64,000 bases of DNA from Rodentibacter pneumotropicus DSM 21403 (GTDB taxonomy: Bacteria > Pseudomonadota > Gammaproteobacteria > Enterobacterales > Pasteurellaceae): the NCBI RefSeq assembly GCF_000379905.1, contig NZ_KB904041.1:102350-166349 (forward strand), given 5' to 3'. The notes under the pieces are model-generated. The model was not told the origin of the DNA, searched no databases, and worked only from the letters and a program-made list of their open reading frames with translations. The position numbers and the translations under genes were made by a program. Below are positions 60,250 to 64,000 of this stretch, in pieces (the stretch's first letter is position 1; the number at the start of each line of letters is the position of its first letter).

Positions 60250-61407
60250 ATGTTGAGAAATTTAGATAAGTCTAAGTTTACTATCCCAAACAGAACTGAT
60301 TACTCATTGTTAGAAGTTAGGCAATTTCTTGATCTATCCCTAGATGATGTTACAGATTTTATTTATTCTGGAGTCCTTAAGGTGAAAGCTTCAGTTTTAA
60401 TAAAGGATAATCAAATACAAAAAATAGGAATGCGAGAAGAAGCTATTGATCTCAATTTAGATAAATCATTGGCAAAATTTTCAACATCAACAGAAAAAAA
60501 GAATTTATTACTGACCAGAAATAAGCTAACTGTCAAATCATACAAAAGCGGTAAAGAGAAACTTATTTCTTGTATTATGGCGACACCTAGAAAGTTTCGT
60601 TTATATAATTCTTCCCTAGAACACTTAAAAATTAATGGCTCTGAAATGTTTTATATAAGAGGTTTTAATTTCGATAAAACTTCTATTTTTGAACAAAGTT
60701 TTAGCTATAGAACTAGTAGTTTTTGTGAGTTTGAATTTATATCAGACGATATAAAACTATACTTAAGAACACTAAATCCTATAGAAATTCATGAGAAAAA
60801 TTTAAGGGTAACTCACGATGATTTATTGTTATTTTTAAATCATAATGAAGATTTTATTTTAAAGAAAAAAGAAATTGCTCAAACATTCAAAGAATTAAGA
60901 ACCGTATCTAAGGATTTGAAGTGTCTAATAACAGGATCATTTGATGATGAAATTAATCTAGAAGACAAATCAAAAAGGCGTAATTTAAGAAATCATATTT
61001 CTGACAGGTATGACGAAGTTAAACGTAACTATGGTAGCTTAGGGATAAGATTCCTTTTACTTTCTAGCAAGTTAGAAAAAGATTTTTGTAATCTACCGAT
61101 CTATACTTCTCTAGAAGACCAGATAGATCATAGCATTGATGACAACGAAAAAAATAAAATCATAGAAGAACTACAAGCCAAAATCACTGAGCTTGAAAAC
61201 GATAAGTCAGAAAAGGAAATTTCTGGAAAATCTGAAACTTCATATCTAAATATTATTCAGGCACTAAAAAATGAATTACTAAAAACAGGAAAATTTGAAA
61301 ATCAAGCAATATTAATCGACTACTTGCATAATAACTATAGCGGTTATGCCGGGTTAAGTGAAACTAACCTGAGAGAAAAATTCAGCAGAGCTAATAAAAT
61401 AAAATAA
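60250..61407 (+). CDS. Unknown 385-residue protein under C4-type control
   Basis: I do not recognise this protein. It is AT-rich and charged. The N-terminus (about 1-90) has DYSLLEVRQFLDLSLDDVTDFIYSG, resembling a small regulatory or nucleic-acid-binding domain. The middle is helical and beta mixed. Residues 290-325 are a Glu/Lys coiled coil (IIEELQAKITELENDKSE). The C-terminus (SYLNIIQALKNELLKTG ... SETNLREKFSRANKI) is a short module I associate with proteins of integrated elements. No signal peptide or membrane segment. The start has AGGGG 6 bases upstream. The C4-like leader suggests its expression is harmful or turns the element on, as with antirepressor or kil genes. A strong terminator follows. 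Confidence 0.8.
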   Translation: MLRNLDKSKFTIPNRTDYSLLEVRQFLDLSLDDVTDFIYSGVLKVKASVLIKDNQIQKIGMREEAIDLNLDKSLAKFSTSTEKKNLLLTRNKLTVKSYKSGKEKLISCIMATPRKFRLYNSSLEHLKINGSEMFYIRGFNFDKTSIFEQSFSYRTSSFCEFEFISDDIKLYLRTLNPIEIHEKNLRVTHDDLLLFLNHNEDFILKKKEIAQTFKELRTVSKDLKCLITGSFDDEINLEDKSKRRNLRNHISDRYDEVKRNYGSLGIRFLLLSSKLEKDFCNLPIYTSLEDQIDHSIDDNEKNKIIEELQAKITELENDKSEKEISGKSETSYLNIIQALKNELLKTGKFENQAILIDYLHNNYSGYAGLSETNLREKFSRANKIK

Positions 61408-61423
61408 AATCAAAACATTTCTC

Positions 61424-61470
61424 AAAAATCCAGATAGATCCAAATGGACTTATCTGGATTTTTTCTTTTC
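61424..61470 (+). terminator. Terminator after the C4-controlled gene
   Basis: AAAAATCCAGATA (61424-61436) and TATCTGGATTTTT (61451-61463), followed by further T-rich sequence. Confidence 0.85.
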
Positions 61471-61558
61471 TGTGCTTTTCCCATAATCCCCACCGACACA
61501 ACGAAAGCCAAAACAGGCTTATCAATTCTTAATCACTATCATTTATGGAGAAAACACA

Positions 61559-61798
61559 ATGCCAATGAAAACCGCAACAGCACAAAACGCCCACCAGCAA
61601 GACAGCATTATTAGACGATATGACGCTATTAGTCGTTTTGGGGTGAGTAAATCCACCTTTTCCGACTGGCAGAACCCGAAATCTAAACGTTATCGCCCAG
61701 ACTTCCCGAAGAAAATCCAGTTAGGCGTAAATTCCGTTGGCTACCTTGAAAGCGAGATTAACGCTTACATTGCAAAGCTGGCCGAGAATCGACCATAA
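61559..61798 (+). CDS. AlpA-family excisionase-like regulator
   Basis: 79 residues. The helix-turn-helix core RYDAISRFGVSKSTFSDWQ and the following YRPDFPKKIQLGVNSVGYLESEINAYI match the AlpA layout found in P4-like elements, where such proteins activate or assist excision by the integrase. ATGGAGAAAACACA precedes the ATG. A natural candidate to bind the repeats near the integrase gene. Confidence 0.85.
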   Translation: MPMKTATAQNAHQQDSIIRRYDAISRFGVSKSTFSDWQNPKSKRYRPDFPKKIQLGVNSVGYLESEINAYIAKLAENRP

Positions 61799-61807
61799 GG
61801 CGGCATT

Positions 61808-62074
61808 ATGGAAACCATCAACACCACCAGCACTTATGAACAGCAGATGTTTATTTTGCGGAGCTTAGAGGAACGACCGCATAGCACCCACGAATTAAGA
61901 GCTAAGGGGATTTATTACCCACCGGCACGAATCAAGGAACTACGGGATAAAGGCTATTTGATTGATACCTTTTATCGAGATGAAACCGACAGCACAGGAT
62001 TAACTCACCGGGTGGGAGTTTATGTATTACACCAAAATGAAGTGAGTCCAAAAGAGGGAAAATTTCACGAATGA
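61808..62074 (+). CDS. Small helix-turn-helix-like protein of the element
   Basis: 88 residues with a winged-helix-like pattern (MFILRSLEERPHSTHELRAKGIYYPPARIKELRDKGYLI ... in two parts) and a beta-rich end (THRVGVYVLHQNE). Such proteins are common in prophages as small DNA-binding regulators. It starts 9 bases after the AlpA-like gene, with AAGGCGG upstream. Function not known. Confidence 0.75.
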   Translation: METINTTSTYEQQMFILRSLEERPHSTHELRAKGIYYPPARIKELRDKGYLIDTFYRDETDSTGLTHRVGVYVLHQNEVSPKEGKFHE

Positions 62075-62198
62075 GACAAAACAAAAAGCCCCGAATCACA
62101 CCAATCCAAGATTCAGGGCTAATCACACCGCCAAGAGCGGAACAACAACGAAATTCTATCAGATTTCCATTTGTGAGCAATCTATTTACACAAATCAA
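62071..62198 (+). pseudogene. Possible small gene cut by the IS21 element (doubtful)
   Basis: An ATG in ATGA overlap with the previous stop opens a frame (RQNKKPRITPIQDSG) that runs into the insertion sequence and ends at 62307 by reading IS DNA. It may be the start of a small gene truncated by the insertion, or no gene: the segment also holds a minus-strand terminator-like hairpin. Confidence 0.35.
62082..62120 (-). terminator. Minus-strand terminator-like hairpin
   Basis: AGCCCCGAATC (62087-62097) and GATTCAGGGCT (62110-62120) pair with one mismatch; on the minus strand it is followed by TTTTTGTTTTG. The minus-strand gene it once served, if any, was probably displaced by the IS. Confidence 0.55.
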
Positions 62199-62262
62199 TG
62201 TCAATGATCTTCCAAAATTGAACCACAAAGATCCTTTAAAAGTGATCCACTTTTATTATTTC

Positions 62263-62988
62263 TTAATTACGATGTTTAAATCGATAAGATTCATTACCCG
62301 TTTCTAAAATATGGCAATGGTGAATTAACCTATCTAAAAGTGCATTTGTCATTTTTGCCTCAGTAAATAGGGTGCCCCACTCTGAAAACTCAAGGTTTGT
62401 CGTAATGATAACACTGGTATTTTCATGAAGTTGACTCATTAAATGAAACAGTAATGCCCCACCTTTTTGACTAAAGGGTAAGTAGCCTAGCTCATCCAAA
62501 ATGATGACATCTTGGCGGACCATCTGAGGGACAAGCTTAAATTGTTTCATTTGATTATCCAGCTCAAGCTGATTCACCAAATCCAATACGTTCCAAAATC
62601 GTACTTTATAGCCTTGTTCTGCAGCTTGGATGCCAAATGCCGTCGCTAAGTGCGTTTTTCCTGTACCTGGACCACCCACTAAAATAATATTACGCTTGGC
62701 TTTAATATATTCACCATCCAGCAAAAGTTGAAAGCGGGCTTCATCTAAAAGGCTTTGCTTAAAATCAAATTCGGCAAAGGTTCTTTGTTGGGGAAACTTA
62801 GCACGTTTAATCCTCCCTAAAGTTTGGTTAATGCTTCGTTGTGTGATTTCAACATTTAGTAAACGTGCGAGAATATCGAGCGTCGGGCGTTTGCGTCGAA
62901 CACCTTCAATCACGATATCGTCAAATTCATTTGCCATTGTTGTTAATTTAAGCTGTTGTAGTAATGCAATATAGTCTTGTCTTTCCAT
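62263..62988 (-). CDS. istB: IS21 helper ATPase IstB
   Basis: 241-residue AAA+ protein that assists the IS21 transposase in target selection. Walker [18 protein letters not shown] near residue 105, Walker [14 protein letters not shown], and sensor region [13 protein letters not shown]. Intact. It starts 20 bases after the istA stop, the usual coupled arrangement. Confidence 0.95.
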   Translation of the reverse strand: MERQDYIALLQQLKLTTMANEFDDIVIEGVRRKRPTLDILARLLNVEITQRSINQTLGRIKRAKFPQQRTFAEFDFKQSLLDEARFQLLLDGEYIKAKRNIILVGGPGTGKTHLATAFGIQAAEQGYKVRFWNVLDLVNQLELDNQMKQFKLVPQMVRQDVIILDELGYLPFSQKGGALLFHLMSQLHENTSVIITTNLEFSEWGTLFTEAKMTNALLDRLIHHCHILETGNESYRFKHRN

Positions 62989-63007
62989 TATTATCTCCTT
63001 GTCTGTT

Positions 63008-64000
63008 TTATTTTAGTGAAGGAAAGGTAGTGGTTCTTCGATATTGAAGGAGTTGGTCAAATTGACTGAGATTTGCTTTAGGCGGACAACGCAGCGCAAC
63101 GTGTCGACTCTCTATTTTAGGGACTGTTGGTTCAGTCAATCTTAAGATAATATTCAGTACGGCTTCAACAGTAGGTAATCCTTGTTCTAATGCGAGCTCT
63201 GCGGCAGTCACGCCGACTTCTTCGCCAAAATCCGCAATTAAACTCAGAAGCTTAACCATCGCCTTATCACCACGAGGTTGTTTGAGTAAGTGATGTTGAA
63301 GGGTTTTAATAGCAGGAGGAAGTACCCAGCCTTGAAAGGGCTCACCATGTCGTAATGCCCCCGGTTTTTTCTTTAAGGCGGACAAATAATGAAGGGGATT
63401 ATAACTGGTTCCTCCTTTGATAAATTGTCTCGGGTGGCGAGCAACAATTTGGTTCTGATAAACAAGCACTATCTCTTGTGCACCTATTTGAGCTATCACT
63501 TCCTTTCCACATAAATGGCAGGGTACACTATATCGGTGGGTATCAAAGAGAATCAACGCAGAGGTATTAACAAGTAAGCGAGTGGTGCGATAACCTAAAT
63601 AGGGTTTAAAAGGAGAGAGTTTTTCACGTTCTTTTTCCAACCGTTGAGCCACCGTCTGTTGTTTATCTTCAACCCAGGATTGAGTTTGAATCTGCCTTAT
63701 GCACCAATCTCTTAAATAATCATTTAACGGCTCAAGGGAAGAGAAAGCTAATAAAGGGCGGAAAAGCCGCTTACGGAGTGTTTGAACTTGTCGCTCGACT
63801 TGACCTTTCTCCCAACCTGAGGCCGGTGTACAAGCAACAGGCTCAATGAGAAAATGGTTCATCATTGCCAAAAATCCCTCATTAAATGACCGCTCTTTGC
63901 CTCGTTTTATCTGTTTGACAATGGTTTTAGGGTTATCATAAATTCCCCGAGAGGGGACACCTCCAAAATAAGTAAAGGCGTGATTATGTGCATCGATAAG
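63008..64000 (-). CDS. istA: IS21 transposase IstA, 5' part beyond the window
   Basis: Partial: the frame is open to the right edge, and 330 codons are visible. The rve catalytic core shows [25 protein letters not shown] with a catalytic Asp and the Glu in [20 protein letters not shown]-terminal beta-barrel region and a long tail follow. The methionine at 63871 is not the start, since the preceding codons continue the family sequence. Probably intact. Confidence 0.93.
   Translation of the reverse strand, partial: LIDAHNHAFTYFGGVPSRGIYDNPKTIVKQIKRGKERSFNEGFLAMMNHFLIEPVACTPASGWEKGQVERQVQTLRKRLFRPLLAFSSLEPLNDYLRDWCIRQIQTQSWVEDKQQTVAQRLEKEREKLSPFKPYLGYRTTRLLVNTSALILFDTHRYSVPCHLCGKEVIAQIGAQEIVLVYQNQIVARHPRQFIKGGTSYNPLHYLSALKKKPGALRHGEPFQGWVLPPAIKTLQHHLLKQPRGDKAMVKLLSLIADFGEEVGVTAAELALEQGLPTVEAVLNIILRLTEPTVPKIESRHVALRCPPKANLSQFDQLLQYRRTTTFPSLK

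Larger units (their letters stand above)
62199..64000 (-). mobile_element. IS21-family insertion sequence, right part beyond the window
   Basis: istB and istA in the order and orientation of IS21. The left end is placed tentatively at TGTCAATGATCTTCC (62199). Inside it are repeats of the GATC-AAAA type (GATCTTCCAAAA, GATCCTTTAAAAG, GATCCACTTTTA), as in the multiple terminal repeats of this family. The other end and the target duplication are outside the window. Confidence 0.85.

Noticed and set aside
60110..60250. Retron msr-msd RNA
   Set aside because: The downstream protein has no reverse-transcriptase motif (no YxDD), and the complementarity to the ribosome binding site fits a C4-type RNA.
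61932..62228. Minus-strand 98-residue frame
   Set aside because: It covers the antisense of the small DNA-binding protein, reads through a terminator hairpin and into the IS end; no ribosome binding site.
62199..62307. Continuation of the 62071 frame to its stop
   Set aside because: These codons are IS21 end DNA and overlap istB on the other strand; only the first part could be element-derived.

Overview
The window looks like a chromosomal stretch of a Pasteurellaceae bacterium. The Haemophilus-type DNA uptake signal (core AAGTGCGGT / ACCGCACTT) recurs throughout, often as inverted pairs that double as terminators. The tmRNA tag reads ANDEQYALAA, the tag I recall for Haemophilus influenzae. 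Blocks such as aroG-lolE-lolD-bioDCGFA-lolC-kdsA-sirB1-prmC-prfA follow H. influenzae order as I remember it, while sucABCD lies together here. Genus and species are not decided.

Layout. 1-8.2 kb: rluB and yciO, then sucD-sucC and sucB-sucA (TCA cycle), all on the minus strand. 8.3-10.1 kb: an enlarged ComEA-like DNA-binding protein, a probable CRP-driven small RNA and mdh. 10.3-19.7 kb: argR, yfcH, yccA, tRNA-Ser, a lipoprotein, an APC permease, yfaE, dapB, a LysE-family exporter, pgpA, thiL, nusB, ribH and a YcgN-type protein. 19.9-23.5 kb: a 5-oxoprolinase operon (pxpBCA) with an NRAMP-like transporter. 23.5-32.7 kb: glnS, a complete MacA-MacB-outer-membrane-factor pump, a histidine phosphatase, rnm/trpH and pyrD.

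33.0-41.3 kb is an accessory defence locus: Type I restriction-modification genes hsdM-hsdS, a small unknown gene, a stack of palindromes, a Fic-domain gene with its own operator-like repeats, then hsdR. 41.4-57.9 kb returns to core genes: aroG with a TrpR-type operator, the biotin operon set inside the lolCDE lipoprotein-sorting genes, kdsA, sirB1, prmC, prfA, epmC, dinB and a small secreted protein.

At 58.07-58.43 kb lies ssrA (tmRNA). Immediately downstream starts an integrated element: a P4-type tyrosine integrase with an array of CGTACTACTA repeats, a strong promoter, a structured leader that folds like a phage C4 antisense RNA, a 385-residue unknown protein whose ribosome binding site is complementary to that RNA, an AlpA-like regulator and a winged-helix-like protein. 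An IS21-family insertion sequence (istB, istA) interrupts the element and runs off the right edge, so the right attachment site is not visible.

The two most interesting items are the C4-like antisense module controlling an unknown gene (60.08-61.41 kb) and the CRP-dependent small RNA candidate between mdh and the ComEA-like gene (8.95-9.10 kb). All family assignments come from reading motifs by eye; no database search was run.
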